Positions 10,427 through 18,997 of a DNA stretch of 64,000 bases are shown here, in pieces. The DNA is from Lysobacterales bacterium (GTDB lineage Bacteria > Pseudomonadota > Gammaproteobacteria > Xanthomonadales > SZUA-36), in assembly GCA_029859645.1 (NCBI GenBank), contig JAOUCS010000003.1:1-64000 (forward strand), read 5' to 3'. Position 1 is the first letter of the stretch; each line of letters begins with the position of its first letter. Both the position numbers and the translations under genes were made by a program. Under the pieces are notes generated by a model. It was not told where the DNA came from. It worked only from the letters and a program-made list of their open reading frames with translations, and did no database searches.

Positions 10427-10519
10427 GGTTCGAGTTTTTCGACCTTTTATGTTGGGCTGGACGGGAACCTACAACCCTACCACATCGTCCGGGGTTTTGG
10501 TCAGCTTTGTCAGGCTTTT

Positions 10520-11257
10520 TTAAAGGAAATTCAGCTCGAACCCCACGGCCACCTGGCCGGGGTCCGGCAGGTCCAGCACCAGCGGCAAATAAGCCTGGGG
10601 TGTCATGCCTGCGGCGGTTGAAGCGTCCTCGGCCAGGTAATCAGCGGGACGAAAGAGTGAACGGCTGACCGGTTGCCCGGAAGCATCCAGTAAAATAATT
10701 TCCAGGTCGGGGTAAGGCTGCGGCGTGCTGGCTCGATTGACTATTGTCGCCGTCAGTTGCAGCATGTCGGCCTCGAAGGGATGGCTCCTCAGGTCCCGGT
10801 TTACCAGGTGAATCTGGGCAAGATCCCGAAATTCTTCTGCGGAACGAGGTGCCTGAAACCCCAGCCAGTTGGCTGCTGACTGAATGGCGGGCACCTCCAG
10901 CAGCGGTTGATCAAAATAGTCGGCCAGCTTGATGGTAACGGCGATGATAACCACCAATGCCATCGTGACCCATGCAAAGCGCATCAGTGATTTTCGACTG
11001 GCAGGCTCGTTTTCAGCGGGCTCATCTTCACCGGACCGCGAGACTTTCGCCCCGGCCAGGTCGATGGTCAGGCCGAGATCCGGTATCGGTCCCGGAGCGG
11101 TCGGCCGGTCACCGGCTTGCGGCCATTCGTCAAACAGGGCTTCCAGCGCATTGCCGGTCTTTTTGCACTTGCCGCAGCGGAACTTACCTCCCGCCGTTGC
11201 CAGCAGGCTGGCATTGACCGGATGAACGGTGTGGCAGCCTTTGCAGCGGGTGTACAT
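10520..11257 (-). CDS. DUF3426 protein with N-terminal MJ0042 zinc ribbon and one membrane segment
   Basis: 245 residues. The N terminus has the four-cysteine zinc ribbon TRCKGCHTVHPV ... KFRCGKCKK (residues 3-37) of the MJ0042 family. A charged linker follows, then one hydrophobic segment near 95-112 (AWVTMALVVIIAVTIKLA), and the C-terminal DUF3426 domain (about 120-245), predicted periplasmic. The architecture is widely conserved in gammaproteobacteria beside fis/dusB/prmA, but function is unknown. Here the start lies 2 bases after the DUF4124 stop, so the two are likely coupled. Confidence 0.85.
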   Translation of the reverse strand: MYTRCKGCHTVHPVNASLLATAGGKFRCGKCKKTGNALEALFDEWPQAGDRPTAPGPIPDLGLTIDLAGAKVSRSGEDEPAENEPASRKSLMRFAWVTMALVVIIAVTIKLADYFDQPLLEVPAIQSAANWLGFQAPRSAEEFRDLAQIHLVNRDLRSHPFEADMLQLTATIVNRASTPQPYPDLEIILLDASGQPVSRSLFRPADYLAEDASTAAGMTPQAYLPLVLDLPDPGQVAVGFELNFL

Positions 11258-11259
11258 TC

Positions 11260-11940
11260 TCAGGTATCCGGGGATTCATCAGCCCACTGTTCCTCGAGGA
11301 AACGATAACGGTCCAGCTGTTTCTGGAACTCGTTCCTGATTTCCTGCTCACGCAGGTCCAGCAGCGAAATGGATTGATGGTTTTGGGCGAGCTTTTGCTG
11401 CAGGTTCTGGATTTCAACTGAGGTTTTATCAGCAACCTGCTGGCCGGCCCGTTGCTTGTTGGCTGCCTCGCGGATTTCACCCTTGAAGGATTGCTCCATG
11501 CTGGCCCTGGTGGTCGTGAGCAGGCGCCGGTCATAATTGAGCTGCTTGATTTCCACGTTCATGGCGTCTTCGATTTCCTGCTCAGAGCTGTAACGGAGCA
11601 TCAGGAAATTGTCCATGCGCCGTTGCATTTCAGCGTCGGAGTAAAGCTGTTTGGGACGGACCATTCCTGAACTGTCCCTGGGCAGTTCTTTCAGTTGCTC
11701 TTCTTCAGGCACCTCTTCGACAGGGGGCGGAGTCAGGGTCAGGTCTTCGTCCGTCACGATTCCCCGTTCGTTCAGTACATCATGTCCCTTGTCCTTGAAA
11801 TCCGGCGGCAGGGACTCGCTGTAATGCACCTCTCCATTTTCGTCGACCCAGCGGTATACCTTGGCGCTAACCGGGGTGCTCGCCAGTAACAGGCCGAGGA
11901 TACAAAGGGCCGTTATGAGTGTTCTAGGCTTGAGTTCCAT
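11260..11940 (-). CDS. DUF4124 exported protein with coiled coil
   Basis: I chose the ATG at 11940 (226 residues) because AAGGAAAG lies directly before it and it begins a clean signal peptide ending near STPVSA. The upstream ATG at 11985 adds residues with no such site. Residues after cleavage (KVYRWVDENGEVHYSESLP) match the DUF4124 domain, which usually starts mature periplasmic proteins. A proline/glutamate-rich linker and a helical, coiled-coil C-terminal half (about 110-220) follow. The start lies inside the last 17 bases of pyrE, implying translational coupling. Function unknown. Confidence 0.82.
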   Translation of the reverse strand: MELKPRTLITALCILGLLLASTPVSAKVYRWVDENGEVHYSESLPPDFKDKGHDVLNERGIVTDEDLTLTPPPVEEVPEEEQLKELPRDSSGMVRPKQLYSDAEMQRRMDNFLMLRYSSEQEIEDAMNVEIKQLNYDRRLLTTTRASMEQSFKGEIREAANKQRAGQQVADKTSVEIQNLQQKLAQNHQSISLLDLREQEIRNEFQKQLDRYRFLEEQWADESPDT

Positions 11941-12571
11941 ATCTTTCCTTGTAATTTTGAATGGCATCGAGATCGATATTTCCAATAGATTTCATTTCCA
12001 GGTAGCGGATGAGATCGTCCAGCCCGGCAATCGCAGTGCACGGTATACCGTATTCCCTGTTGACCTCCTGTGCGGCGGACAGTTCGCCGGTACCCCGTTC
12101 CTGGCGATCCAGCGCAATGGCGACCCCTGCCGTTTCTGCGCCTGAATTCAGGATGATGGAAATGGATTCACGAACGGATGTGCCGGCGGAAATAACGTCA
12201 TCGATCACCAGTACTTTACCGGCCAGTGGGGCGCCGACGATCATGCCGCCTTCGCCATGGTCTTTCACTTCTTTGCGGTTGAATGCGTAAGGCACATTAC
12301 GGCCCTGGTACTCGTTCAGCGCCACGGCGGTCGCTGCTGCCAGTGGAATACCCTTGTAGGCCGGGCCAAACAGCATATCGAACTCGATCCCCGAGTCGGT
12401 GATTGCATCAGCGTAACAGCGCGCCAGTTCGCCGAGTGAGGCTCCATCATCGAAGCCGCCTGCGTTGAAGAAATAGGGGCTGATGCGACCGGACTTGAGT
12501 GTAAAGCTGCCGAAACCGAGATTTCCCTTGCGCAGGGCGAGTTCAAAAAACTTGCTTTTGTAGTCTCTCAC
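11924..12571 (-). CDS. pyrE: Orotate phosphoribosyltransferase PyrE
   Basis: I call the GTG at 12571 (VRDYKSKFFELAL) as start: 215 residues, matching the usual 213, with AAAGGA upstream. The longer open frame to 12799 would add about 76 residues with no family similarity. Motifs are FTLKSGRISPYFFNAG, the PPi loop FGPAYKGIPLA, NRKEVKDHGEGG, and the PRPP-binding VLVIDDVISAGTS. It makes OMP from orotate and PRPP. First gene of the minus-strand pyr/pur run, divergent from a Crc-like nuclease with 130 bases between starts. pyrE next to an ExoIII/Crc homologue is also the order I recall from Pseudomonas. Confidence 0.95.
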   Translation of the reverse strand: MRDYKSKFFELALRKGNLGFGSFTLKSGRISPYFFNAGGFDDGASLGELARCYADAITDSGIEFDMLFGPAYKGIPLAAATAVALNEYQGRNVPYAFNRKEVKDHGEGGMIVGAPLAGKVLVIDDVISAGTSVRESISIILNSGAETAGVAIALDRQERGTGELSAAQEVNREYGIPCTAIAGLDDLIRYLEMKSIGNIDLDAIQNYKERYGTQA

Positions 12572-12701
12572 AACAGAATCCTTTCCATGGATGTCCCAGT
12601 ATGCCAAAAAAGCGACCGGGAATAAAAAGTACATGCCCGTAGGACAAGCCATTTTGATATGCTGGCGCGCAAAAGCACCAACCCCCAGGAGCTCGGAAGG
12701 G

Positions 12702-13487
12702 ATGCGAATCATCACACTCAACGCAAACGGTATTCGCGCAGCGGCCCGCAAAGGCTTTTTCGACTGGATGCATAAGCAGAATGCCGATGTTGTGTGCATC
12801 CAGGAGACGAAGGCACAGCACGACCAGCTTAAGGATCGGTTTTTCTTTCCGCCCGGCTATCACGTGTACTATCACGACGCCTTGAAAAAGGGTTATTCCG
12901 GGGTAGCGATCTACAGCCGGCATCAACCCAGCCGGGTTCATTACGGCCTGGGATGGGACGTAATGGATAGCGAGGGTCGCTGGCTGCAGGCTGATTTTGG
13001 AAGTCTCTCGGTCATATCGCTCTATCTGCCCTCGGGTTCGTCGAAGGAAGAACGTCAACAGGTAAAATACCAGTGCATGGATTACCTGCAACCGAGGCTG
13101 GCCCAATGGGCTAAGGATGGCCGGCAATATGTGATTTGTGGTGACTGGAACATCGCCCACAAGAAAATCGATATCAAGAACTGGCGCGGCAACCAGAAAA
13201 GTTCAGGTTTCCTGCCCGAGGAGCGGGCCTGGATGGATGAGCTGTTCGGCGACGTGGGCATGGCGGACGCGTTCAGATCCGTGGATGACCGTGAGGGGCA
13301 GTACACCTGGTGGTCCAACCGCGGTCAGGCCTGGGCCAACAACACCGGTTGGCGGATCGATTATCACGTCACGACCCCGGAAATGGCGGACAAGGCGACA
13401 CGGGTCGAAATTTTCAAGGAAGATCGCTTCTCGGATCACGCTCCGCTGATCGTGGATTACGATTACGGTTTTCCGACTCGTGACTGA
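12702..13487 (+). CDS. Exonuclease III/AP-endonuclease family protein, Crc-like, with intact active site
   Basis: 261 residues from the ATG at 12702, preceded by GGAAGGG; the open frame upstream to 12591 is non-conserved. It belongs to the exonuclease-endonuclease-phosphatase fold. Expected catalytic residues are all present: N7/N9 region (TLNANG), E35 in IQETK, Y108, D148 and N150 in CGDWN, D220 in RIDYH, and D245/H246 in SDHAP. The overall sequence (KNWRGNQ, LPEERAWMDELFG, HAPLIVDYD) closely resembles Pseudomonas Crc, the catabolite repression protein also adjacent to pyrE, but Crc has lost these residues (QDTR, CGSLY, SQHAP). So this is more likely an active AP endonuclease/exonuclease III. 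Its stop overlaps the GTG start of ampG by 8 bases. Confidence 0.9.
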   Translation: MRIITLNANGIRAAARKGFFDWMHKQNADVVCIQETKAQHDQLKDRFFFPPGYHVYYHDALKKGYSGVAIYSRHQPSRVHYGLGWDVMDSEGRWLQADFGSLSVISLYLPSGSSKEERQQVKYQCMDYLQPRLAQWAKDGRQYVICGDWNIAHKKIDIKNWRGNQKSSGFLPEERAWMDELFGDVGMADAFRSVDDREGQYTWWSNRGQAWANNTGWRIDYHVTTPEMADKATRVEIFKEDRFSDHAPLIVDYDYGFPTRD

Positions 13488-14730
13488 GCAGGTTCAGGGG
13501 GCGCAACGCCGCAACTGGAAAGAAATCCTGCTCAACCGCAAGATGCTGACCTGCGTCTTCCTTGGCTTTACGTCCGGGTTGCCGCTGTGGGTATTGATTT
13601 CATTGGTTCCTGCCTGGTTACGCAAGGAAGGCATCGACCTGGCGACCATCGGCCTGTTCAGCCTGGCCACGCTGCCCTACACCTGGAAGTTTCTCTGGTC
13701 GCCATTGATGGACCGCTTCAAGCTGCCTTTTCTGGGGCGTCGCCGTGGCTGGGCGCTGATGACGCAGCTGGCCTTGCTGGTCACCATCGCGGGCATGGGC
13801 CTGGTTGACGTGCAGCAATCTCTGACCACCATCCTGGTGCTGGTGTTCCTGGTCTCGGTGTTTTCCGCCAGCCAGGACATCGTGATCGACGCCTACCGCC
13901 GCGAGTTGCTGGATGATGATGAACTCGGCACCGGGACATCCATTCACATCAACGCCTACCGTCTGTCAGCGCTGGTGCCGGGTTCGCTGGCGCTGATCCT
14001 GGCCGACGGCATGGGTTGGAGCACAGCGTTCGGCGTGACCTCCGCTTTCATGCTGGTCGGCATCGTGATGACGCTGGTGATCCGCGAGGTCAGTGACGAC
14101 ACCCTGGCGCCGCACACGCTGCGCGAGGCCGTGATTGAGCCTTTCAGGGAATTTTTCAACCGCGATGGATTCGGCCCGGCCCTTGCCATCCTGGCATTCA
14201 TTTTGCTGTACAAACTGGGCGACAACATGGCAGTGGCGCTGGCCACACCGTTTTACATCGATATGGGTTTCAGCCTTACCGAGATCGGTACCATTGCAAA
14301 GTTTTCTGCGCTGTGGGCCTCCATCGCAGGATCGATCCTGGCCGGCATCATCATGCTCAAATTCAGCATCAACAAGTCCCTTTGGGTGTTCGGCTTCGTG
14401 CAGATGACGACGATCCTGGGGTTTGTCTGGCTAAGCACAGTGGGACACAGTCCACTGGGACTATTTTTTGTAGTTAGTGGCGAGTATCTCGGCGTGGGCA
14501 TGGGCACGGTCGGCCTGACCGCCTACCTGGCGCGCGAGACCAGCCGCGCTTTCACCGCCACCCAATTCGCGTTGTTCTCCAGCATCGTGGTCATTCCGCG
14601 AACCTTTGCCAACGCCACCACGGGTTTCCTGATCGAGGCCATGGGCTACACCAGCTTCTTCCTGCTCTGCGCCGCGCTGGCCATTCCCGGGATGCTGATG
14701 TTGTTTAAAGTGGCGCCCTGGAGCAAGTGA
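13480..14730 (+). CDS. ampG: AmpG-type MFS permease (anhydromuropeptide importer)
   Basis: 416 residues with about 12 hydrophobic segments. The N-terminal region has the AmpG signature: FTSGLPLWVLISLVPAWL, YTWKFLWSPLMDRF, GRRRGWALMTQ and SASQDIVIDAYRREL. AmpG brings GlcNAc-anhydroMurNAc peptides released from the wall into the cytoplasm for recycling. Start GTG at 13480 overlaps the preceding nuclease gene by 8 bases. Two further wall-recycling genes are in the window, anmK (19.4-20.5 kb) and ampE (54.9-55.8 kb). ampD and nagZ are not seen. Confidence 0.88.
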   Translation: MTEQVQGAQRRNWKEILLNRKMLTCVFLGFTSGLPLWVLISLVPAWLRKEGIDLATIGLFSLATLPYTWKFLWSPLMDRFKLPFLGRRRGWALMTQLALLVTIAGMGLVDVQQSLTTILVLVFLVSVFSASQDIVIDAYRRELLDDDELGTGTSIHINAYRLSALVPGSLALILADGMGWSTAFGVTSAFMLVGIVMTLVIREVSDDTLAPHTLREAVIEPFREFFNRDGFGPALAILAFILLYKLGDNMAVALATPFYIDMGFSLTEIGTIAKFSALWASIAGSILAGIIMLKFSINKSLWVFGFVQMTTILGFVWLSTVGHSPLGLFFVVSGEYLGVGMGTVGLTAYLARETSRAFTATQFALFSSIVVIPRTFANATTGFLIEAMGYTSFFLLCAALAIPGMLMLFKVAPWSK

Positions 14731-15015
14731 TTGCTTTACTCGGATGAGTACAGAAAATCCATATCCGGCTTCTCGTGCCATACCGAAGTACCGCCGGACG
14801 CTGAACATGACAGAGAGTCCGGGTACGGTGAGTAGTGCCGTCAAAACAATATGTGGAATGGATGAAAGTTCCAGCCGCCATGCCGACAATGTCGTTATCC
14901 ACCACGGTTTGAGAGACCCGGTTCCACACGGATTTGTCGTTTTCGGCCGAAAGCGGACTTTCAGCTACTATGGAACTTCCTTCCGTAACAATCTTTGAAA
15001 CTGATGGAGAGACGT
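14731..15015. other. Intergenic stretch with no supportable gene
   Basis: 285 bases between ampG and the DMT-like gene. A small ATG-initiated frame on the plus strand (14744-14998) has no ribosome site, no hydrophobic segment and no recognisable motif. The minus strand gives a frame antisense to ampG. I see no hairpin terminator behind ampG. The promoter of the downstream gene is probably here, but no clear -35/-10 pair could be picked. Confidence 0.4.
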
Positions 15016-15456
15016 GTGAGCAGTTTTACCGTATTAGCGGTCATTGCAGCTGTAGCAGGCATTGCGATGGCCATGCAGGCCCAATTGATGGGACACCTGG
15101 ATAAATCCGTCGGCACGATTGAAAGCGTCTTTCTTACCTATGGTGTGGGCGCTGCCATTATCGGTGCGATCATGCTTGCGATGCGTGGCGGCAATCTGGC
15201 TGAGTGGCAGGCTGCACCCTGGTATGCGCACACAGCAGGAGTGCTCGGGCTGATCATTGTCGGCTGCATCGGTTATGCCACGCCCCGCCTTGGCCTCGCG
15301 GTAACCCTGACCATTGCGGTCGCGGCGCAGTTCATGATTGCCGCCATCGTGCACCACTTCGGACTGCTGGGCGCCGATCCGGAGCCGATGGATTTATCCA
15401 GGCTGGGTGGCATGGCCGCGGTTTTGATCGGGGTCTGGCTGATTGTGCGGCAATGA
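15016..15456 (+). CDS. DMT-family (DUF606/YdcZ-like) inner-membrane protein
   Basis: About 146 residues with four to five hydrophobic helices, the size and pattern of the single-domain DUF606 (YdcZ) branch of the drug/metabolite transporter superfamily. Typical stretches are AGIAMAMQAQLMGHLDKSVG near the N terminus and IGYATPRLGLAVTLTIAVAA in the middle. I chose GTG at 15016 because GGAGAG sits 6 bases before it; ATG at 15004 and TTG at 14995 are in frame. The 3' end lies 14 bases before the next gene. Such proteins often function as homo- or hetero-dimers; the substrate is unknown. Confidence 0.75.
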   Translation: MSSFTVLAVIAAVAGIAMAMQAQLMGHLDKSVGTIESVFLTYGVGAAIIGAIMLAMRGGNLAEWQAAPWYAHTAGVLGLIIVGCIGYATPRLGLAVTLTIAVAAQFMIAAIVHHFGLLGADPEPMDLSRLGGMAAVLIGVWLIVRQ

Positions 15457-15469
15457 ACCGGGCCACACG

Positions 15470-16579
15470 ATGACGGCAATGTCCAACAGGCATACTTCCC
15501 CCTTCGCAGTGCTTCTCTCAGGCCTGGTCATGGTCCTGATGCAGAGCGCATGTGTCACCACCCCCAAAGTACCCTGGTCCAAGAATCTCGCGCCCCTGGT
15601 GATAGGCGACCCGGCCAACGGTGACCTGCACGATGCACGCGGCCGGTTCCGCGAGATTTTCTGCGCCGTTAACGCCGACCATGGCAAGGATCTTCCAGAC
15701 TACAGACCCTGCGACGAGACGTTAACCACCATCGGTGTCGAACCGCCCTCTAGCGGGCTGCCTGTATCCCTTTCTCACAGTAAAGAGGATTACCTTGTGC
15801 TTCTGGTGCCGGGGCTTGGCTACCCTTGCATCAAGGCCTGGTTGGACCATGACTTCTCCGCTCCGAAGCACGTGGCGGAATACGGTTACCAGGTCGAGTT
15901 ACTCGAGGTGCATGGCCTTGCGAGCTCGACGGCCAATGCTCAGCAAATCCGGGATTTCATTCTTGCGCTGCCCGCGGGATCGGCGGACCGACCGCTGATT
16001 CTGATGGGTCACTCGAAAGGAGCGCCCGATATCCTGGAGGCGCTGGTTCGTTACCCTGAGTTGACCGAAAAAGTCGAGGCGGTGGTTTCTTACGCCGGCG
16101 CAGTCGGCGGCTCACCGCTGGCTAATGACACCAGCCAGTCGTATCTCGAGCTGCTGACCAAGGTGCCCCGTTCAGAATGCGATGAAGAAGATGGCGGCGC
16201 TTTGCAAAGTCTGAAACCGGCGGTTCGGCGAGCATGGCTGGAACAGCATGACCTGCCGCAAAACATCCGCTACTACTCGGTGGTGGCCTTTCCCGACCCC
16301 GGACGCATCTCGGCGGGTCTCAAGCCCAGCTGGCGCAAACTGGGCGAACTCGCTGATGCCCGTAACGACAGTCAGCTGGTCTTTTATGACCAGGTGATAC
16401 CGGGCTCCAGCATCGTGGCCTTTGCCAACGCGGACCACTGGGCGATGGCGGTGCCAGTGGCGCGGCAGCATCGGTTTGCCTCTTTGACCTTTGCCTCGCA
16501 CAACGACTTTCCTCGTGAGGTCATGCTGGAAGCCTTGTTGCGGTTAATCGAGGAGGATCTGACAGTTTTGAACCCATGA
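15470..16579 (+). CDS. Exported alpha/beta-hydrolase fold protein
   Basis: About 369 residues from the ATG at 15470. The N terminus is a signal sequence (FAVLLSGLVMVLMQSAC); Cys at its end suggests a lipoprotein, though Gln at -3 is not a standard lipobox. The body shows LVLLVPGLGYPCIKAWLDHDF, then the nucleophile elbow LMGHSKGA, and a late FANADHWAMAVP that could hold the acid and histidine. It probably acts in the periplasm or at the outer membrane. No specific substrate can be given; PGAP1-like and lipase-like proteins share the pattern. Ends 44 bases before the convergent UPF0016 gene. Confidence 0.72.
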   Translation: MTAMSNRHTSPFAVLLSGLVMVLMQSACVTTPKVPWSKNLAPLVIGDPANGDLHDARGRFREIFCAVNADHGKDLPDYRPCDETLTTIGVEPPSSGLPVSLSHSKEDYLVLLVPGLGYPCIKAWLDHDFSAPKHVAEYGYQVELLEVHGLASSTANAQQIRDFILALPAGSADRPLILMGHSKGAPDILEALVRYPELTEKVEAVVSYAGAVGGSPLANDTSQSYLELLTKVPRSECDEEDGGALQSLKPAVRRAWLEQHDLPQNIRYYSVVAFPDPGRISAGLKPSWRKLGELADARNDSQLVFYDQVIPGSSIVAFANADHWAMAVPVARQHRFASLTFASHNDFPREVMLEALLRLIEEDLTVLNP

Positions 16580-16623
16580 AGAAAAAGTGCCAGGAAACGA
16601 ACGAATGCACGGTCCCCAATTTC

Positions 16624-16911
16624 TCACTGGGCCTGGTAGATCCCATGATATAACGTCCAGCTGCCGATCACGATGAATCCGGCGCCGGCCAGGATAGACA
16701 TCATTTTCACGTTGATGACCTGCGCCAGCAGGGCGCCGGCCGCCACGCCGATGGCGCTGGTCAGCACCAGGGCCGATGCTGAACCGAGAAAGACGGTCCA
16801 TTTGCTGACTTCACGGTCGGCTGCGAACAGCATGGTGACCAACTGGGTTTTATCCGCCATTTCTGCGATGAACACACTGACGAATACGGTTGCGAGTATT
16901 TTCCATTCCAT
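16624..16911 (-). CDS. Half-size UPF0016/GDT1-family membrane protein (cation exporter type)
   Basis: 95 residues with three hydrophobic segments. The family signature E-x-G/A-D-K-T appears as IAEMADKTQLVTM at residues 15-27. Eukaryotic GDT1/TMEM165 and the Mn2+ exporter MneA/Mnx carry two such halves; this protein has only one, so it presumably pairs with itself or with another half. Only one copy is visible here, suggesting a homodimer. A manganese or calcium export role follows from the family and is not shown by the sequence. It is the last gene of the M23-anmK-yccF-DUF924-M20 run, 11 bases after the M20 stop. Confidence 0.8.
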   Translation of the reverse strand: MEWKILATVFVSVFIAEMADKTQLVTMLFAADREVSKWTVFLGSASALVLTSAIGVAAGALLAQVINVKMMSILAGAGFIVIGSWTLYHGIYQAQ

Positions 16912-16922
16912 AGGGTGCTTCC

Positions 16923-18389
16923 TCAGCCTGCCATCGACTGGCGTACCAGGTGGTAGTAGTAACGAATGGCTTCAAAATAACTAACGGTGGCCACGTGCTC
17001 GTCGATGCCGTGCACGTAACCGATGGTATCGGGCCGGAATCTCAGAAACATGAAGCGGTAAACATTGGGCGACACAGAGTAAAAATACCTGGCGTCCGTG
17101 CCGCCACGGACCATGTATGGCGCGACCAGGATGTTTTCATCCATGCCCCTGATGGTTTTCGAAATCAGCTCGTATCCCCTGGAGTTGGTGGGTGATATCG
17201 GTGACGGGTTGATGCCGTATTCATCAGTGACTTCCACACGCTCGTCATCGATCAGGTCGATCACGCGTTGTTTCACCGTTTCGGTGGTTTCCCCGGGCAG
17301 TATCCTGAAATTGATTACGGCGGTGGCACGGGTCGGTAGTATGTTGGACTTGGGGCTGCCAGTCGCCATGGTTGCCGCCGTCGTTGTTCGCAGGCCTGCG
17401 GCGTCGTCCTTGTTCCCCAACATGACTTTTTTCACCAGCGGCGAGAACAGCCACAGGTTGCTCATCACCAGGCGCTTGCTGAAAGGCATCTCCACGCCCA
17501 GGGTTTCGAAGGTCGGATAGAAATAATCAAGGCGGGCCGGGAAGGGATTGTCCTCCACCTTGACGATGGCGCGACTCAGGATGCCCAGGGCGGTTTGTGC
17601 AGGCGGCTGCGAGGAGTGGCCGCCCGGCGCGTTCACGGTCAACACCAGGTTGACGTAGCCTTTTTCTGAAACTCCAATGACGGCGACCGGCTGATCGATG
17701 TCTGGAATCAGGCCTTCCACCACAACTCCACCCTCGTCCATCACGTATTCGAATGTGATGCCCTGCGATTTAAAGTATTTTGCAACTTCCGCAGCACCTT
17801 CCTTGCCGCCGACTTCTTCATCGTGGCCGAAGGCAAAATAGATCGAGCGGTTTGGCTGAGCGCCTTCGGACAACAACAGTTCCATCGCCTCCATTAACGC
17901 AATCACGGTAAACTTGTCGTCGACGCTGCCACGTCCCCAGATGATGTCGTCAGCAACCTCTCCGCTGAATGGCGGATAGGTCCATTCGTCCAAGGTGATT
18001 TCCTCGACCGGCACCACGTCCATGTGACCCATGTACAGCACCGGCTGCAATGAGGGGTCTGACCCCATTAAGTGGTAGACGATGCTGTAATCGCTGACCA
18101 GGGTTTTCGACGCTCGTGCATGCATCAACGGGTACGCGGTTTCGAGGAAAGCATGGAAATCCCGGAAGGCGCCGGCGTCGAAATTGCTGCGGTCGTCGTA
18201 AGAAATGGTCGGGTAGGTCAGGGCGCGCGAAAAGCGCTCCACAGCGCCAGGTTCGTCGAGGTTGATTTCGCCGATTCCAACAGCGGGCTCCAGTTGCTGG
18301 TCATGGAACGTGGTCGTAGCGCGGAACACCAGGATTGCCGCGATGATAAACAGGATGGTCAGCAGACCCAGGATGGTTTTTTTCATCAT
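16923..18389 (-). CDS. M20 family metallopeptidase, membrane anchored (PM20D1/carboxypeptidase S type)
   Basis: 488 residues beginning with an uncleaved-looking anchor (TILGLLTILFIIAAILVFRA), so the enzyme probably faces the periplasm. Di-zinc ligands are visible in order: MGHMDVVP (H and D), WGRGSVDDKF (bridging D), FGHDEEVGG (catalytic and ligand glutamates), a later NILPTRATAVINFR, and a distal MVRGGTDARYF. The length and insertion match the PM20D1/CPS1 branch rather than short DapE/ArgE enzymes. Substrates of this branch are peptides or N-acyl amino acids; which one is unknown. ATGA overlap with the DUF924 gene (4 bases). Confidence 0.85.
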   Translation of the reverse strand: MMKKTILGLLTILFIIAAILVFRATTTFHDQQLEPAVGIGEINLDEPGAVERFSRALTYPTISYDDRSNFDAGAFRDFHAFLETAYPLMHARASKTLVSDYSIVYHLMGSDPSLQPVLYMGHMDVVPVEEITLDEWTYPPFSGEVADDIIWGRGSVDDKFTVIALMEAMELLLSEGAQPNRSIYFAFGHDEEVGGKEGAAEVAKYFKSQGITFEYVMDEGGVVVEGLIPDIDQPVAVIGVSEKGYVNLVLTVNAPGGHSSQPPAQTALGILSRAIVKVEDNPFPARLDYFYPTFETLGVEMPFSKRLVMSNLWLFSPLVKKVMLGNKDDAAGLRTTTAATMATGSPKSNILPTRATAVINFRILPGETTETVKQRVIDLIDDERVEVTDEYGINPSPISPTNSRGYELISKTIRGMDENILVAPYMVRGGTDARYFYSVSPNVYRFMFLRFRPDTIGYVHGIDEHVATVSYFEAIRYYYHLVRQSMAG

Positions 18390-18997
18390 TGTCCGAAAGT
18401 TGGGGCGCCGCCGGCGAGGTATTCTTCTTCCTCGGGGGTGTTGATCCGGTCCAGCACCTGGTTGCGATGTGGGAAACGCCCGAAGCGGGCGATGATCTCT
18501 AAATGTTGCCGCGCATACGGCAGAAAGCCTTCGCGGTAATACTTCAGCGGGGCTGTATCTTCCGCGAGGCGTTCATACAGCGCCACACCGGCTTGCTGCG
18601 CCTGCAGGTCCTCCATGTGCTGTAACGGCATGTACAGGAAAGCCCTCTGGATAGGCTTGAGCGCCTGGTCCTGACCTGTATGGGCAGCCGCCAGGCACCA
18701 GGCGGTTGTCCAGGCGTCATAAGCGAAGGCGCGTGGTGTGCCGCGGAACAAGTTGCGCGGTAGCTGGTCAAGAGCGAGGGTTAGCGCCAGCCGCCCCTCG
18801 GGGTCATCCAGCCAGCGGTAGTAGCGGCCGCTGGCGCATTGCTCGACGAGTTCGCCAAAGCGTTCCGCGAGCTGGACATCACGCCCTTCATCGGCCGAGA
18901 ACCACCAGCCCATGCGTTGCGGGATGGCGGACGGATCGTCCAGGGTTTCGCCGAACCAGGCATCGATCAGCCCAGCCCAGGGCCGGTCCTGGTTCAA
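18386..18997 (-). CDS. DUF924 family protein
   Basis: 203 residues matching DUF924, a helical TPR-like family found in bacteria and plants. Diagnostic stretches are GRLALTLALDQLPRNLFRGT, AFAYDAWTTAWCLAA and a C-terminal FGRFPHRNQVLDR followed by TPEEEEYLAGGAPTFGQ. No signal peptide; cytoplasmic; biochemical role not known. Overlaps both neighbours by 4 bases (ATGA at each junction), so it is probably translated from a polycistronic message with yccF and the M20 peptidase. Confidence 0.85.
   Translation of the reverse strand: MNQDRPWAGLIDAWFGETLDDPSAIPQRMGWWFSADEGRDVQLAERFGELVEQCASGRYYRWLDDPEGRLALTLALDQLPRNLFRGTPRAFAYDAWTTAWCLAAAHTGQDQALKPIQRAFLYMPLQHMEDLQAQQAGVALYERLAEDTAPLKYYREGFLPYARQHLEIIARFGRFPHRNQVLDRINTPEEEEYLAGGAPTFGQ

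Noticed and set aside
12572-12799. N-terminal extension of PyrE by 76 residues
   Set aside because: Overlaps the start of the divergent nuclease gene, lacks similarity, and the GTG at 12571 has a proper ribosome site and family-length product.
14744-14998. 84-codon frame between ampG and the DMT-like gene
   Set aside because: No ribosome site, no recognisable sequence or hydrophobic region; overlaps the next gene's likely control region.
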